From positions 2,356,001 to 2,420,000 of the forward strand of contig NZ_CP123620.1 in the NCBI RefSeq assembly GCF_029873215.1: 64,000 bases of DNA. Reading direction: 5' to 3'. Positions 44,428 to 54,324 of this stretch are shown piece by piece; positions within the stretch are counted from its first letter, which is position 1, and the number at the start of each line of letters is the position of its first letter. The notes under the pieces are model-generated. The model saw nothing but the letters and a program-made list of their open reading frames with translations. It did not search any database and was not told where the DNA came from. Both the position numbers and the translations under genes were made by a program. The stretch is from Nocardioides sp. BP30. Lineage in GTDB: Bacteria; Actinomycetota; Actinomycetes; Propionibacteriales; Nocardioidaceae.

Positions 44428-45816
44428 ATGAGGCAGGACCAGACCGCCGGCGCGACCAGCGAGGAGGCCGCGGCGATCGCTGCTGACGTCCAGGAGCTCC
44501 GGCTGCTGCTCGGCCGCCCCGACTCCCTGCGTTCGGCGTATCAGCCGATCGTCGAGCTCGCCACCGGTGCCGTCGTGGGCTACGAGGCCCTGGCCCGCGG
44601 TCCGGTGGGTGGCCGACTCGAGCGGCCGGACCGGATGTTCGCCGCGGCGGCCACCGCCGATCGGCTGGCCGACCTGGACTGGGCCTGTCGCACAGCGGCG
44701 CTCTCCGGCGCCGACACCGCCGGCCTGGCCAGTCCCTACGCGCTGTTCGTCAACGTCGAGCCCGCCGCGCTCGGAAGTACGCCGCCGACGGCCTTCGTCG
44801 CGCTCGCCGAGCGCCTCGCCGGTCGCCTGCCGGTGGTCGTCGAGTTCACCGAGCGCGCCTTGACGGCTGACCCCGCCCGGCTGCTCGCGGCGGCGGACAC
44901 GGTCCGCGCAGCGGGGTGGCGGGTGGCCATCGACGACATCGGCGCGGAGCGCGGTTCGCTGGCGCTGATGCCGTTCATCGCGCCCGACGTGCTCAAGCTG
45001 GACCTGCGGTTGGTGCAGCAGCACACCACCATCGAGGTGGCGGAGGTGGTCAGCGCCGTCAACGCGCAGGCCGAGCGGACAGGTGCGGTGGTGCTCGCCG
45101 AGGGCATCGAGACGCCGGCACACGCCCGGCTCGCCACCGAGATGGGAGCACGGCTGGGGCAGGGCTGGTTGTTCGGCCGCCCGGGACCTTTGCCCGCGCT
45201 GCCCGCGCGGCCCGACCAGCACGCGGGTCGCGAGGAGCCCGCGCGTCCCGAGCGGGAGCGGATCGACCTCACCTCGGCGGAGCCGGCGATCGCCACCGTG
45301 TCGGCACTGCCCTCAGCGGTCCGGCACGACGTGCTCACGCCGTACGAGCTGGTCGCCCGGTCGCGGGCGGTGCAGCAGTCGACCAAGCCGCTGCTGGTGG
45401 CGATGAGCAAGCATCTGGAGCGCCAGGCGATGGTGCTGGGCGGTCCGGCAGTGGTGGCGGCGACGTTCCAGCACGCCCATCAGTTCACGCCCGCGACGGC
45501 GCGGCGCTACGCCCGGCTGGCCGAGTCGGCCGAGCTGGTGGTTGCGCTGGGGCTCGGCATGCCCGACGCGCCGGCGCCCGGCGTGTGCGGTGCGGCGTTC
45601 GACCCCGCGGACCCGATCGTGGACGAGTGGAGCCTGGTCGTCGTGGGGCCGCACTTCGCCGGCGCCCTGCTCGCCCGTGATCTCGGCGATCCCGGGGAGG
45701 ACGCGGAGCGTCGATTCGACTACGTCGTCACCTACGACCGGGAGCTGGTCGTGGCCGCCGCCTCGGCGCTGCTGCGCCGGGTCAGCCCCGCCTCGAGGCT
45801 CCTGCTGGCAGGCTGA
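44428..45816 (+). CDS. EAL-domain phosphodiesterase fused to DICT sensory domain
   Basis: A 462-residue cytoplasmic protein. The EAL domain (about 25-260) retains YEALARG, NVEP, EFTER, DDIGAERGS, KLDLRLV and AEGIET, so c-di-GMP hydrolysis is plausible; DDIG replaces the usual DDFG. The C-terminal part (about 300-455) matches the DICT domain, with TPYELVARSRAVQQSTKPLL and the MSKHLERQA segment. No GGDEF is present. ATG 44428 is chosen because GGAGGA lies 8 bp upstream; ATG 44413 would put this Shine-Dalgarno sequence inside the gene. The last 35 bp overlap the convergent transporter gene. Confidence 0.85.
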   Translation: MRQDQTAGATSEEAAAIAADVQELRLLLGRPDSLRSAYQPIVELATGAVVGYEALARGPVGGRLERPDRMFAAAATADRLADLDWACRTAALSGADTAGLASPYALFVNVEPAALGSTPPTAFVALAERLAGRLPVVVEFTERALTADPARLLAAADTVRAAGWRVAIDDIGAERGSLALMPFIAPDVLKLDLRLVQQHTTIEVAEVVSAVNAQAERTGAVVLAEGIETPAHARLATEMGARLGQGWLFGRPGPLPALPARPDQHAGREEPARPERERIDLTSAEPAIATVSALPSAVRHDVLTPYELVARSRAVQQSTKPLLVAMSKHLERQAMVLGGPAVVAATFQHAHQFTPATARRYARLAESAELVVALGLGMPDAPAPGVCGAAFDPADPIVDEWSLVVVGPHFAGALLARDLGDPGEDAERRFDYVVTYDRELVVAAASALLRRVSPASRLLLAG

Positions 45817-46903
45817 GCGAGACCGGCACCGGCTGCGTCGCGCCTGTGACCCCTGCGGCCTCCCGCCGGCCGATGAGGGCGCGAGCGGTGCCGATCGAGG
45901 CCACCGTCCACCCGCCGAGCAGGCCGAGGAGGAAGAGCCCCGCGACGACCTCGAAGACCGCCAGGCCGGTCGCGCCGGCCAAGGCGCTGGTCGCCAGCGC
46001 GACGTTCCCGACCGGGAAGGTGAAGGACCACCATGATGGCGCGAAGGGCAGGCCCGCCCGGACCTGGCGGATGGTCAGCGCCGCCGCCAGGGCGACCCAG
46101 AGCAGGGTGAAGCCCCACACCGGAACGCCGTAGACGAGCGCGAGCTCTCCGAGCGCGTCGCCGTACCCGGGGACGAGCGCGGGCGCGAGCGCGCCGAGGT
46201 GGTGGACGGCGACGGTCGACTGCCCGAGGAAGCCCAGCGCGATCCAGACCGACGGGAGCGTGGCGGCCGGCGGGGAGCCGTGCCGGATCAGGCGCTGCCA
46301 GAGCTGGTTGAGGACGAGGAACCCGGCCACCACGCTGAGTCCGAAGAAGGCGTAGCAGGCGAGCAGCAGCGTCTCCTGCGCCTGCCCCCGCGGCAGGTGG
46401 GGGACGAGGGCGGCCCCCGCGCTGGCGGAGACCAGGGGCGGCACGACGGGCATCAGCCAGCTGCCGGTGGCGCTGTCGTCGTCGACGCGGTGCCGGGTGA
46501 TCGCCGCGTACGGCACGGCCACAGCAGTGAGCAGACCGAGCAGCGTGCCCGTCAGCCACAGGACACCGTCGGTCCACAGGGCGACGGAGTCCCCGAGCAC
46601 TCCGCTGCCGGTGCCGAGCGCGCCGGCCCCGACGGTGAGCAGTGCCATCGCGACGGCGCCGAAGGACGGCGCCGCCGCCGGATCGTCGTAGTACCGGCCC
46701 AGCAGCGAGAGGTCGTGCCGCAGCTCGGCCACCAGCACTGCCGACACCGCCACCAACAGCACGGCGGCGGCCAGCCAGAACGCCACGGCGAGTGCGTGTG
46801 CTCCCGGTGCGGAGAACGGCAGGCCCTCGAGCGCGAGGGCGACGATGCCGGTGCCCATCACGGCGGCGTACCAGTGCGGTCCGAAGGGCAGCGTCATCCT
46901 CAT
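45782..46903 (-). CDS. TDT/SLAC1-family transporter (TehA-like)
   Basis: A 373-residue membrane protein with about ten hydrophobic helices. It opens with LPFGPHWYAAVMGTGIVALA, the typical start of the tellurite-resistance/dicarboxylate (TDT) family, and has a conserved GFLGQSTVAVHHLG (about 237) and PSWWSFTFPVGNVALAT (about 300). Family members pass sulfite, chloride, malate or similar anions. The divergent LysR gene 77 bp away, across a palindrome, probably controls it. ATG 46903 directly precedes the conserved N terminus. Its 3' end overlaps the EAL-DICT gene on the other strand. Confidence 0.85.
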   Translation of the reverse strand: MRMTLPFGPHWYAAVMGTGIVALALEGLPFSAPGAHALAVAFWLAAAVLLVAVSAVLVAELRHDLSLLGRYYDDPAAAPSFGAVAMALLTVGAGALGTGSGVLGDSVALWTDGVLWLTGTLLGLLTAVAVPYAAITRHRVDDDSATGSWLMPVVPPLVSASAGAALVPHLPRGQAQETLLLACYAFFGLSVVAGFLVLNQLWQRLIRHGSPPAATLPSVWIALGFLGQSTVAVHHLGALAPALVPGYGDALGELALVYGVPVWGFTLLWVALAAALTIRQVRAGLPFAPSWWSFTFPVGNVALATSALAGATGLAVFEVVAGLFLLGLLGGWTVASIGTARALIGRREAAGVTGATQPVPVSLSLPAGASRRG

Positions 46904-46950
46904 GGACGCGAGCCTGACGGACCGCGGAGAGGGCCGGTAGCGGTCGCGTG

Positions 46951-46974
46951 CCTGTGGCGCCACAGGGTTAGCCT
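46951..46974 (+). promoter_or_regulatory. LysR operator palindrome and leaderless -10 box
   Basis: CCTGTGGCGCCACAGG (46951-46966) is a perfect 16-bp palindrome between the divergent transporter and LysR genes. TAGCCT (46969-46974) follows, 6 bp before GTG 46981. A further half site CCTGTGG occurs at 46972-46978. This fits autoregulation by the LysR protein and control of the transporter. Confidence 0.65.
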
Positions 46975-46980
46975 GTGGGC

Positions 46981-47871
46981 GTGCTGCCCGATCTCGCCGC
47001 CCTGCGCCTGCTCGCCGACATCGCCCGGCTGGGCAGCATCGGTGCGGCAGGGCGTGCCTCGGGCATCTCCCAGCAGTCGGCCTCCGAGCGGTTGCGTGCG
47101 ATGGAGACCGAGACCGGGCTGGTCCTGGTGCAGCGGGCCCAGCGAGGCTCGGAGCTGACCGATGCCGGCAGGTTGCTGGTGGAGTGGAGCAGCGACCTGC
47201 TCATCCGCGCCGACGAGATCGAGAACGCCCTCGAGACGCTGCGGCACACCCGGTCCCACGAGTTGCGCGTGCACGCCTCGATGACCACCGCGGAGTACCT
47301 GCTGCCCGGTTGGCTGATCCGCCTGCGCCAGGTCCGGCAGGTCTCGGTCAGCCTGCGTGCCGCCAACTCCGAGGAGGTGGTCGCAGCGGTACGTCGGGGC
47401 GACGCCGACCTCGGGTTCGTCGAGGGTCCCGTCGACCTCGACGGACTCTCCACCGCGGTGGTCGGCACCGACGAGCTCGTCCTGGTGGCCTCGCCCGCCG
47501 ACGTCTGGGCCCGCCGTCGCGCGCCGCTGGATGCCGCCGAGCTCGCCGGCCGCGCGCTGACCTGCCGGGAACGCGGCTCGGGGACGCGTGCTGTCGTCTC
47601 CAGCGCGCTGCGGTCGGCCGGGCAGCTCCTGGCCCAGCCGGAGATCGAGCTGGCCACCAACGCCGCCATCCTGGCGGCGGTGCGGGCCGGCGGGTCACCG
47701 GCCTTCGTCTCACGGCGCGCTGCCGCGGCGGAGCTGTCCCGTGGCGTGCTCGTCGCCGTACCGACCGTGGGGCTGGACCTGACCCGCGAGTTCCGCGCGG
47801 GCTGGGTGGGGCGGGCGCGGCCTCCGGCCGGCCCGGTGCGCGACCTGCTCGCGATCGCCAGGACGGGCTGA
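46981..47871 (+). CDS. LysR-family transcriptional regulator
   Basis: A 296-residue LysR regulator. The N-terminal HTH (about residues 2-60) reads LPDLAALRLLADIARLGSIG with GISQQSASERLRAME; the C-terminal effector-binding domain spans about 88-290 and includes RRGDADLGFVEGP. It is divergent from the TDT transporter and probably its activator or repressor. GTG 46981 is chosen because TAGCCT ends 6 bp before it, a leaderless pattern; GTG 46975 would overlap the region right after the -10 box. The effector could be the transported anion. Confidence 0.86.
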   Translation: MLPDLAALRLLADIARLGSIGAAGRASGISQQSASERLRAMETETGLVLVQRAQRGSELTDAGRLLVEWSSDLLIRADEIENALETLRHTRSHELRVHASMTTAEYLLPGWLIRLRQVRQVSVSLRAANSEEVVAAVRRGDADLGFVEGPVDLDGLSTAVVGTDELVLVASPADVWARRRAPLDAAELAGRALTCRERGSGTRAVVSSALRSAGQLLAQPEIELATNAAILAAVRAGGSPAFVSRRAAAAELSRGVLVAVPTVGLDLTREFRAGWVGRARPPAGPVRDLLAIARTG

Positions 47872-47979
47872 GACCGCCCGGGCGAGGACCGTGCGACCGC
47901 CACCGGTCACGCTCTGTTCGCCCGACGACCAGCCACCAGACCCTTGCGGCGACGGCGCCGCGCCCTGTCCCATGGAGAC

Positions 47980-50382
47980 ATGGCGATCCGCAGGCGCACC
48001 TCAGATCCCCTCTCCGTCGACGAGCTGGATGCGCTGGACAGGTGGTGGCGGGCCGCCAACTACCTCTCGGTCGGCCAGATCTTCTTGATGGACAACCCGC
48101 TGCTGCGGGAGCCCTTGCGGTTCGAGCACGTCAAGCCACGCCTGCTCGGGCACTGGGGGACCACCCCGGGGCTGACGTTCCTCTACGCGCACCTCAACCG
48201 GGCGATCATGACGCGTGACCTACGCGCGCTGTTCGTCGCCGGGCCTGGTCACGGCGGCCCCGGCGTGGTGGCGGCCACCTACCTCGAGGGCACCTACTCG
48301 GAGATCTACCCGCACATCGGGCGGGACGAGGCCGGGCTGAAGCGGCTCTTCACCCAGTTCTCCTTCCCGGGTGGCATCCCCAGCCACGTCGCGCCGGAGA
48401 CGCCGGGCTCGATCCACGAGGGCGGCGAGCTGGGCTACTCGATCTCGCACGCGTACGGCGCTGCCTTCGACAACCCCGACCTCGTCGTCGCCTGCGTCGT
48501 CGGCGACGGCGAGGCGGAGACCGGCCCGCTGGCGACGAGCTGGCACTCCAACAAGTGGCTGGACCCGGCCAGGGACGGGGCGGTGCTGCCGATCCTGCAC
48601 CTCAACGGGTACAAGATCGCCAACCCGACCGTGCTGGCGCGGATCCCGCAGGACGAGCTGCTCTCGCTGTTCCGCGGCTACGGCTACGAGCCGCACGTGG
48701 TGGCGGGCTCCGACCCGGCCGAGATGCACCAGGCCTTCGCCGCGACGCTCGATGCGTGCCTGGACCGGATCCGGGAGATCCAGGACGCCGCCCGCTCGGG
48801 CGGGACGACCCCGCAACGGGCTGCGTGGCCGATGATCATCCTGCGCTCGCCGAAGGGGTGGACGGGGCCTCGGGAGATCGACGGCAAGCCGATCGAGGGG
48901 TACTGGCGCTCGCACCAGGTGCCCTTCGCCGACGCCCACACCGACGAGGCTCACCTCAGAGTGCTCGAGCAGTGGCTGCGCTCCTACAGGCCCGAGGAGC
49001 TCTTCGACGAGGCCGGAGCACCGATGCCCGACATCGCCCGGCTCCATCCGGAGGGCGACCTGCGGATGAGCGCGACCCCGCATGCGAACGGCGGCCTGCT
49101 GCTCAAGCCGCTGGAGCTGCCGGACTTCACCGGCCACGCCGTCGACGTACCGGCCCCGGGCACCGGTGCGGTGGAGGGCACCGCCGTCCTCGGGCGGTGG
49201 CTGCGCGAGGTGATGGAGGCCAATCTGGACAGCTTCCGGATGTTCTCGCCCGACGAGAACTCCTCCAACCGGCTGCAGGCGGTGATGGAGGTGACGAACC
49301 GGACGTGGAACGCGGAGATCGTCACCGAGGGCCTGTGGGCCGACGACCACCTCGCCCCCGATGGCCGGATCATGGAGATCCTCTCCGAGCACACCTGCCA
49401 GGGCTGGCTCGAGGGCTATCTGCTGACGGGCCGGCACGGACTGTTCTCCTGCTACGAGGCGTTCGTGCACATCGTCGACTCGATGTTCAACCAGCACGCC
49501 AAGTGGCTCAAGTCCAACCGTGCCATCCCGTGGCGGCGCCCGATCGCGTCGCTGAACTACCTGTTGACCAGCCACGTCTGGCGCCAGGACCACAACGGCT
49601 TCTCCCACCAGGACCCCGGCTTCGTCGACCATGTGGTCAACAAGAAGGCCGAGGTGGTGAGGGTCTACCTGCCGCCGGATGCCAACTGCCTGCTCTCGGT
49701 CGCCGACCACTGCCTGCGTTCGCGCGACTACGTCAACGTGATCGTGGCGGGCAAGCAGCCGGCGCTGCAGTACCTCACCATGGAGGAGGCGATCGTGCAC
49801 TGCACCCGTGGCATCGGGATCTGGCCCTGGGCATCCAACGACAGTGGCACCGACGGCCTGGTCGAACCCGACGTGGTGATGGCCTGCGCCGGCGACGTGC
49901 CGACCCAGGAGACGCTCGCGGCGGTGGCGCTCCTGCGCGAGCACCTGCCCGAACTGCGGGTGCGGGTCGTCAACGTCGTCGACCTGATGCGGCTCGAGCC
50001 CGACGTGGAGCACCCGCACGGACTCTCCGACGCGGACTTCGACGCGCTCTTCACCACCAGCCGGCCGGTGATCTTCGCCTACCACGGCTACGCCTCGCTG
50101 ATCCACCGGCTGACCTACCGGCGCCGCAACCACGCCAACATCCACGTGCGCGGCTACAAGGAGGAGGGCACCACCACGACGCCCTTCGACATGACGGTGC
50201 TCAACCAGATCGACCGGTTCAACCTGGCGATCGACGTGCTCGAGCGGGTCCCGGGGCTGCTGGACCGGGCCGGTGAGCTGCACGACGCGCTCAAGGCCAA
50301 GCTGGTGGAGCACACCCGCTACATCCGTCAGCACGGCCAGGACCTGCCCGAGGTGCGGGAGTGGCAGTGGACGGCCGGGTGA
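47980..50382 (+). CDS. xfp: Phosphoketolase
   Basis: An 800-residue thiamine-diphosphate enzyme that splits xylulose 5-phosphate and/or fructose 6-phosphate with phosphate to acetyl phosphate and an aldose phosphate. The sequence is the family type throughout: [37 protein letters not shown] (about 88), the ThDP segment [16 protein letters not shown] (about 172), RSPKGWTGP (about 291), and [15 protein letters not shown] 47980 with GGAG just upstream gives the usual length. Acetate kinase follows after 10 bp, so acetyl phosphate is probably drained to acetate and ATP. Confidence 0.95.
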   Translation: MAIRRRTSDPLSVDELDALDRWWRAANYLSVGQIFLMDNPLLREPLRFEHVKPRLLGHWGTTPGLTFLYAHLNRAIMTRDLRALFVAGPGHGGPGVVAATYLEGTYSEIYPHIGRDEAGLKRLFTQFSFPGGIPSHVAPETPGSIHEGGELGYSISHAYGAAFDNPDLVVACVVGDGEAETGPLATSWHSNKWLDPARDGAVLPILHLNGYKIANPTVLARIPQDELLSLFRGYGYEPHVVAGSDPAEMHQAFAATLDACLDRIREIQDAARSGGTTPQRAAWPMIILRSPKGWTGPREIDGKPIEGYWRSHQVPFADAHTDEAHLRVLEQWLRSYRPEELFDEAGAPMPDIARLHPEGDLRMSATPHANGGLLLKPLELPDFTGHAVDVPAPGTGAVEGTAVLGRWLREVMEANLDSFRMFSPDENSSNRLQAVMEVTNRTWNAEIVTEGLWADDHLAPDGRIMEILSEHTCQGWLEGYLLTGRHGLFSCYEAFVHIVDSMFNQHAKWLKSNRAIPWRRPIASLNYLLTSHVWRQDHNGFSHQDPGFVDHVVNKKAEVVRVYLPPDANCLLSVADHCLRSRDYVNVIVAGKQPALQYLTMEEAIVHCTRGIGIWPWASNDSGTDGLVEPDVVMACAGDVPTQETLAAVALLREHLPELRVRVVNVVDLMRLEPDVEHPHGLSDADFDALFTTSRPVIFAYHGYASLIHRLTYRRRNHANIHVRGYKEEGTTTTPFDMTVLNQIDRFNLAIDVLERVPGLLDRAGELHDALKAKLVEHTRYIRQHGQDLPEVREWQWTAG

Positions 50383-50392
50383 GGAGCGCCCG

Positions 50393-51484
50393 GTGAGGGT
50401 GTTGGTCCTCAACCCCGGCTCGACGAGCCTCAAGGCGGCGCTGGTCGAGGACGGTGAGACGGTCCGTACGGCGTCGGTCGGGGCGGGCGAGGCGCTCGAG
50501 GAGGTGGCGCGGGTCGCGGCCGGCTGGATGCCGCTGGACGCCGCCGCCGTGCGCTTCGTCCACGGCGGACCGGACCACCTGCAGCCGGTCCCGCTCGACG
50601 AGCGGGTGCTGGCCGAGCTGGTGGAGGTGACACCGCTGGCACCGCTGCACAACCCGACCGCGCTGGCAGCCGCGCGGGCCCTGCTCGACGCCCATCCCGA
50701 CCTTCCGCTGGTGGCCTGCTTCGACACGACCTTCCATGCCGACCTGCCCGCGGCGGCAGCGACCTACGCCCTCCCGCGGGAGTGGAACAGGCGTTGGCGG
50801 TTGCGGCGCTACGGGTTCCACGGGCTCTCCCATGAGTACGCCGCCGGACGCGCGGCCGAGCTGTTGGGGCGGCCGGCGGCCGACCTGCGGCTGGTGATCT
50901 GCCACCTCGGTGGCGGCGCTTCGCTGTGCGCTGTCGCGGGCGGTCGGTCGGTGGACACCACGATGGGCTACACGCCGCTGGAGGGGCTGGCGATGCAGGT
51001 GCGCAGCGGCTCGGTCGACCCGGGCCTCCTGCTGTGGCTGCAGCAGGTCGGCGGGATCGGCGTCGAGGAGCTGGGCGAGACCCTCGAGCGGCACTCGGGG
51101 ATGGCGGGCCTGAGCGGGACCTCCGGCGACCTGCGCGAGGTCGTCGCCGGCGCCGCCCGCGGCGAGGCCGACTCCCGGCTCGCCTTCGACGTCTACGTGC
51201 ACCGTCTCGCTCGCGAGATCGGGGGCATGGTCGCCAGTGCGGGCGGGCTGGACGCCCTGGTCCTCACCGGTGGGGTGGGCGAGCACCAGGCCGAGGTGCG
51301 CGCAGGTGTGGGGGAGCGGCTGGGCTGGCTCGGCATCGCGGTCGATCCGGAGCGCAACGCCGCGCAGCCGGGCGAGGATCGCGACATCGCCGCACCCGGC
51401 GGCGTACCGGTGCTGGTGGTGGCCGCACGCGAGGAGCTCGTGGCCGCCGAGCACGCCGTTCGGGTGCTGGAGCGGGAAGCCTGA
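50393..51484 (+). CDS. ackA: Acetate kinase
   Basis: Acetate kinase, 363 residues, makes ATP and acetate from acetyl phosphate. Signature 1 is VLVLNPGSTSLKAAL at the N terminus and signature 2 is RYGFHGLSHEYAA (about residue 141); CHLGGGASLCAV, TTMGYTPLEGLAMQVRSGS and LTGGVGEHQAEVR follow. It is shorter than the usual 395-405 residues, with compact loops, as in other actinobacterial phosphoketolase-linked copies. GTG 50393 has GAGGAG 6-11 bp upstream. It is in an operon with the phosphoketolase gene, an arrangement common in bacteria. Confidence 0.93.
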   Translation: MRVLVLNPGSTSLKAALVEDGETVRTASVGAGEALEEVARVAAGWMPLDAAAVRFVHGGPDHLQPVPLDERVLAELVEVTPLAPLHNPTALAAARALLDAHPDLPLVACFDTTFHADLPAAAATYALPREWNRRWRLRRYGFHGLSHEYAAGRAAELLGRPAADLRLVICHLGGGASLCAVAGGRSVDTTMGYTPLEGLAMQVRSGSVDPGLLLWLQQVGGIGVEELGETLERHSGMAGLSGTSGDLREVVAGAARGEADSRLAFDVYVHRLAREIGGMVASAGGLDALVLTGGVGEHQAEVRAGVGERLGWLGIAVDPERNAAQPGEDRDIAAPGGVPVLVVAAREELVAAEHAVRVLEREA

Positions 51485-51588
51485 GAGAGCCGCCCCACGC
51501 TTCTCAGCGGATCCCCGGGGGATCTCTTCGCTGCGCCTCAGCACCGGCGCGCACGGTAGTGGTGTCACCTCACCACCAGGAGATCCCG

Positions 51589-52785
51589 ATGTCGCCTCAG
51601 CACCGCACCGCCCGCCGTACCCGCTCCCGCCGCACCCTCGCGGCGGCCGTCGTCACGCTGCCGCTGCTCGCCGTGCCCGTCGCGGCGCCCGCCGTCGCGG
51701 TCGCCAGCACCGTGGACACCCGTGGGTGGGGCGGCTACGGCGGTCTGGACTTCGGCGGTGACGGCGGGTACGGCGAGAGCTACGGCGGGGCGTTCGGTGG
51801 CTCCTACGGCAGCACGTACGGCGGCACGTACGGCGACCAGGGCGGCTCCACGAGCCCCACGCAGGGCACCCAGACCACCGCCCAGGACGCCACCGCCGCG
51901 ACCAGCACGCAGTCCACCGGCGTGGTGCTGATCGACACGGTCCTCGACTACGACGAGGGCGAGGCGGCAGGCACCGGGATGGTGCTCACCTCCGACGGCA
52001 CGGTCGTGACCAACCACCACGTGGTCGCGGGCGCCACCTCCATCACCGTCACCGTGCCGAGCACCGGCAAGAAGTACGCCGCCACCGTCGTCGGCTACGA
52101 CACCTCGCGGGACGTGGCCGTCCTCAAGCTGCAGGGCGCCAGCGGGCTGAGCACGATCAGCACCGACACGAGCCTGAGCGCCGGCGAGGCCGTCACCGCC
52201 GTCGGCAACGCGGAGGGGGCGGGCACGCTGACCGCCGCCCCCGGCACGGTGCTGACCCGGCGTACGACGATCGACGTGAGTGGCGACGACGGCACCACCG
52301 AGCACCTCACGGGTCTGATCGAGAACTCCTCCGACGTCGTCTCCGGGGACTCCGGCGGTGCCTTGCTCGATGCCGATGACGAGGTGGTCGGCATGAACGT
52401 GGCGGCCTCGAGCGGCACCGCCCAGGTGACGGGGTACGCCATTCCGATCGTCCGGGTGCTGCGGATCGCCGGGAAGATCGAGGCGGGCACGGCGAGCTCG
52501 ACGATCACGATCGGCAACAAGGCAGCGCTCGGCGTGCAACTGGACAGCACGAGCACCGCGCCGTACGTCGCGGGCGTCGTCTCCGGCGGCGCGGCCGCCC
52601 GGGCGGGCATCGCCTCGGGCGACACCATCACCTCGGTCGGTGGCACGTCGGTCTCCAGCTACGACGCGCTGACGCAGGCGCTGTCAGGCCACCAGCCCGG
52701 CGACCGGGTGAAGGTCGGCTGGACCGACTCGGCCGGCGCCGCGCACAGTGCCACCGTCACGCTCGGCACGGCGCCGATCGGCTGA
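51589..52785 (+). CDS. Secreted HtrA-like serine protease with PDZ domain
   Basis: A 398-residue exported trypsin-like protease. A long basic N terminus and hydrophobic segment (VVTLPLLAVPVAAPAVAVAS) form the signal sequence. A Gly/Tyr-rich stretch with repeated YGG and YGS units (about residues 47-82) and a Thr/Gln linker follow. The protease domain has His in TNHHVVAG (about 146), Asp in SRDVAVL (about 177) and Ser in SGDSGGALL (about 260). A PDZ domain (about 315-390) includes SGGAAARAGIASGD. ATG 51589 has CCAGGAG upstream. It lacks a membrane anchor, so it is likely released or wall-associated. Confidence 0.9.
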   Translation: MSPQHRTARRTRSRRTLAAAVVTLPLLAVPVAAPAVAVASTVDTRGWGGYGGLDFGGDGGYGESYGGAFGGSYGSTYGGTYGDQGGSTSPTQGTQTTAQDATAATSTQSTGVVLIDTVLDYDEGEAAGTGMVLTSDGTVVTNHHVVAGATSITVTVPSTGKKYAATVVGYDTSRDVAVLKLQGASGLSTISTDTSLSAGEAVTAVGNAEGAGTLTAAPGTVLTRRTTIDVSGDDGTTEHLTGLIENSSDVVSGDSGGALLDADDEVVGMNVAASSGTAQVTGYAIPIVRVLRIAGKIEAGTASSTITIGNKAALGVQLDSTSTAPYVAGVVSGGAAARAGIASGDTITSVGGTSVSSYDALTQALSGHQPGDRVKVGWTDSAGAAHSATVTLGTAPIG

Positions 52786-52878
52786 GCCGGCGTCATGCGG
52801 GGCGGTCGCCGCCGAGACCGGCCACCGCCCCGCATCGCGTCCCGGCGCTCGGCCGGAGCCGGGGCGCGGGGGCGGGAC

Positions 52879-52884
52879 TATCCT
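52879..52884 (+). promoter_or_regulatory. Candidate -10 box of the GAF regulator gene
   Basis: TATCCT lies 43 bp before the regulator ATG in the gap 52786-52927. No clear -35 is seen. Confidence 0.35.
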
Positions 52885-52927
52885 GAAGCAGGGTGTGGCG
52901 TGGATCACGATGCCGGAGGGGTCATCC

Positions 52928-54220
52928 ATGGGCGACAGCGGACGGGCGTGGACGCTCGGCGACGACCCCCGCGCCCTGGCCCGCACGCTGCACGCCGCCC
53001 ATGACGATTTCCTCCTCACGGGTGCCGTCCCCGGCCGGGTGCGTCCCCTGGTGGCGAAGTCCTGGCTCAGGTCGGTGACAGGGGGAATGGACCCCGAGAC
53101 CGGCCTGCCACCCCTCGACCTCCTCGACAGCGATCTGGAGGCGTGGCGCGCGGGCCACCCGCTCGCGCCGGTGATGTCCATGATCAGGCGGCTGCTGGTC
53201 GAGGACGCGGCCGAGGCGGGGATGTTGGTCGCCGTCTCGGACGAGGTGGGACGATTGCTGTGGGTGGAGGGGGCGTCGCCGCTCCGGTCCCGGGCCGAGT
53301 CGATCCACTTCACCGCCGGCGCCTGGTGGTCGGAGAGCCGCGCCGGGACCAACGCGCCCGGTACCGCCCTCGCCCTGGACCAGCCGGTGCAGATCTTCGC
53401 CTGGGAGCATCTCGCTCGGGCGGTCACCCCGTGGAGCTGCACGGCGGCGCCCATCCACGACCCGGACACCGGCGCGATCCTGGGCTGCCTGGACGTGACC
53501 GGCGGCGACGAGGTGGCCGCGCCGCACGCCCTGGCACTCGTCCGGTCCGCCGTCGCTGCGGTGGAGGGCGAGCTGCAGCGCCGCCGCCTCACCGGCGTCG
53601 ACGGCCCGGATCGGTCCATCGCTGCGCGGGCGGAGGGCTGGTCGCTGCGAGCACTTGGTCGCACCGGCGCGACACTGCGGCGGTCCGGTCGCTCGGCCCG
53701 GCTCAGCCTTCGCCACAGCGAGCTCGTCCTGCTGCTGGCCCTGCACGCCGAGGGCATCTCCGGCGAGCGGCTGGCACTGGCGCTTTACGAGCACGACAAC
53801 GCGATGGTCTCCCTGCGCGCCGAGCTGTCCCGGCTCCGGCCGGTGCTGGCGCCTCTGGGACTGGAATCGCGGCCCTACCGGCTCTCTGACCCGGTCGACA
53901 CCGATGCTGCGCTGGTCCGACGCCACCTCGCCGCAGGGCGGCTCTCCGAGGCCGTCCGGTCCTACCCGGGGCCGCTGCTGCCCCAGTCGGCCGCACCCGG
54001 CATCGCGCGGCTGCGCCAGGACCTCCACGACGACGTCCGCTCCGCGCTCCTGGCCGGCGTCGACGCGGAGGCGACACTGCGGTTCGCCAGCAGCGAGCAC
54101 GGCCTGCTCGACCTGCCGATCTGGCAGCACCTCGAGCGCCTTCTCGGCCCGGCGTCGCCACGCCGGGCCCAGGTCGCCCAGCACCTCGCCTTCCTCGATC
54201 GGGAGCTGGGCGCACCCTGA
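52928..54220 (+). CDS. GAF-domain transcriptional regulator with winged-helix/BTAD-like C terminus
   Basis: A 430-residue protein. The N-terminal region (VRPLVAKSWLRS at about 37, then a GAF-like domain to about 215 with ESRAGTNAPGTALALDQPVQ) is the sensor type found in AcoR-like activators. There is no AAA+ sigma-54 domain. The C terminus (about 258-380) has a winged-helix-like segment, LRHSELVLLLALHAEGISGE and LRAELSRLRPVLAPL, followed by RPYRLSDPVDTDAALVRRHL, resembling SARP/BTAD regulators. It probably activates the downstream aldehyde dehydrogenase. ATG 52928 has GGAGGGG 8 bp upstream. Confidence 0.75.
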   Translation: MGDSGRAWTLGDDPRALARTLHAAHDDFLLTGAVPGRVRPLVAKSWLRSVTGGMDPETGLPPLDLLDSDLEAWRAGHPLAPVMSMIRRLLVEDAAEAGMLVAVSDEVGRLLWVEGASPLRSRAESIHFTAGAWWSESRAGTNAPGTALALDQPVQIFAWEHLARAVTPWSCTAAPIHDPDTGAILGCLDVTGGDEVAAPHALALVRSAVAAVEGELQRRRLTGVDGPDRSIAARAEGWSLRALGRTGATLRRSGRSARLSLRHSELVLLLALHAEGISGERLALALYEHDNAMVSLRAELSRLRPVLAPLGLESRPYRLSDPVDTDAALVRRHLAAGRLSEAVRSYPGPLLPQSAAPGIARLRQDLHDDVRSALLAGVDAEATLRFASSEHGLLDLPIWQHLERLLGPASPRRAQVAQHLAFLDRELGAP

Positions 54221-54237
54221 GCGGCGGGCCCGGCCGA

Positions 54238-54256
54238 TGCAACGTTCCTGCAACGT
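54238..54256 (+). promoter_or_regulatory. Direct repeat, likely activator site for the aldehyde dehydrogenase
   Basis: TGCAACGT occurs at 54238-54245 and again at 54249-54256, an 11-bp step equal to one helical turn. It lies 69 bp before the dehydrogenase GTG, in the gap after the GAF regulator gene. The spacing suits two protein subunits on the same DNA face. Confidence 0.55.
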
Positions 54257-54324
54257 GCGTGTGACTAGCGTCACCTTGCCGGACACGGAGCCCGGCGGTC
54301 GTCACCTGAGCAACGGAGGTCACC

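Noticed and set aside
51508..51524. GATCCCC/GGGGATC inverted repeat after ackA as a terminator
   Set aside because: The arms are almost contiguous, leaving no room for a hairpin loop without losing most of the stem.
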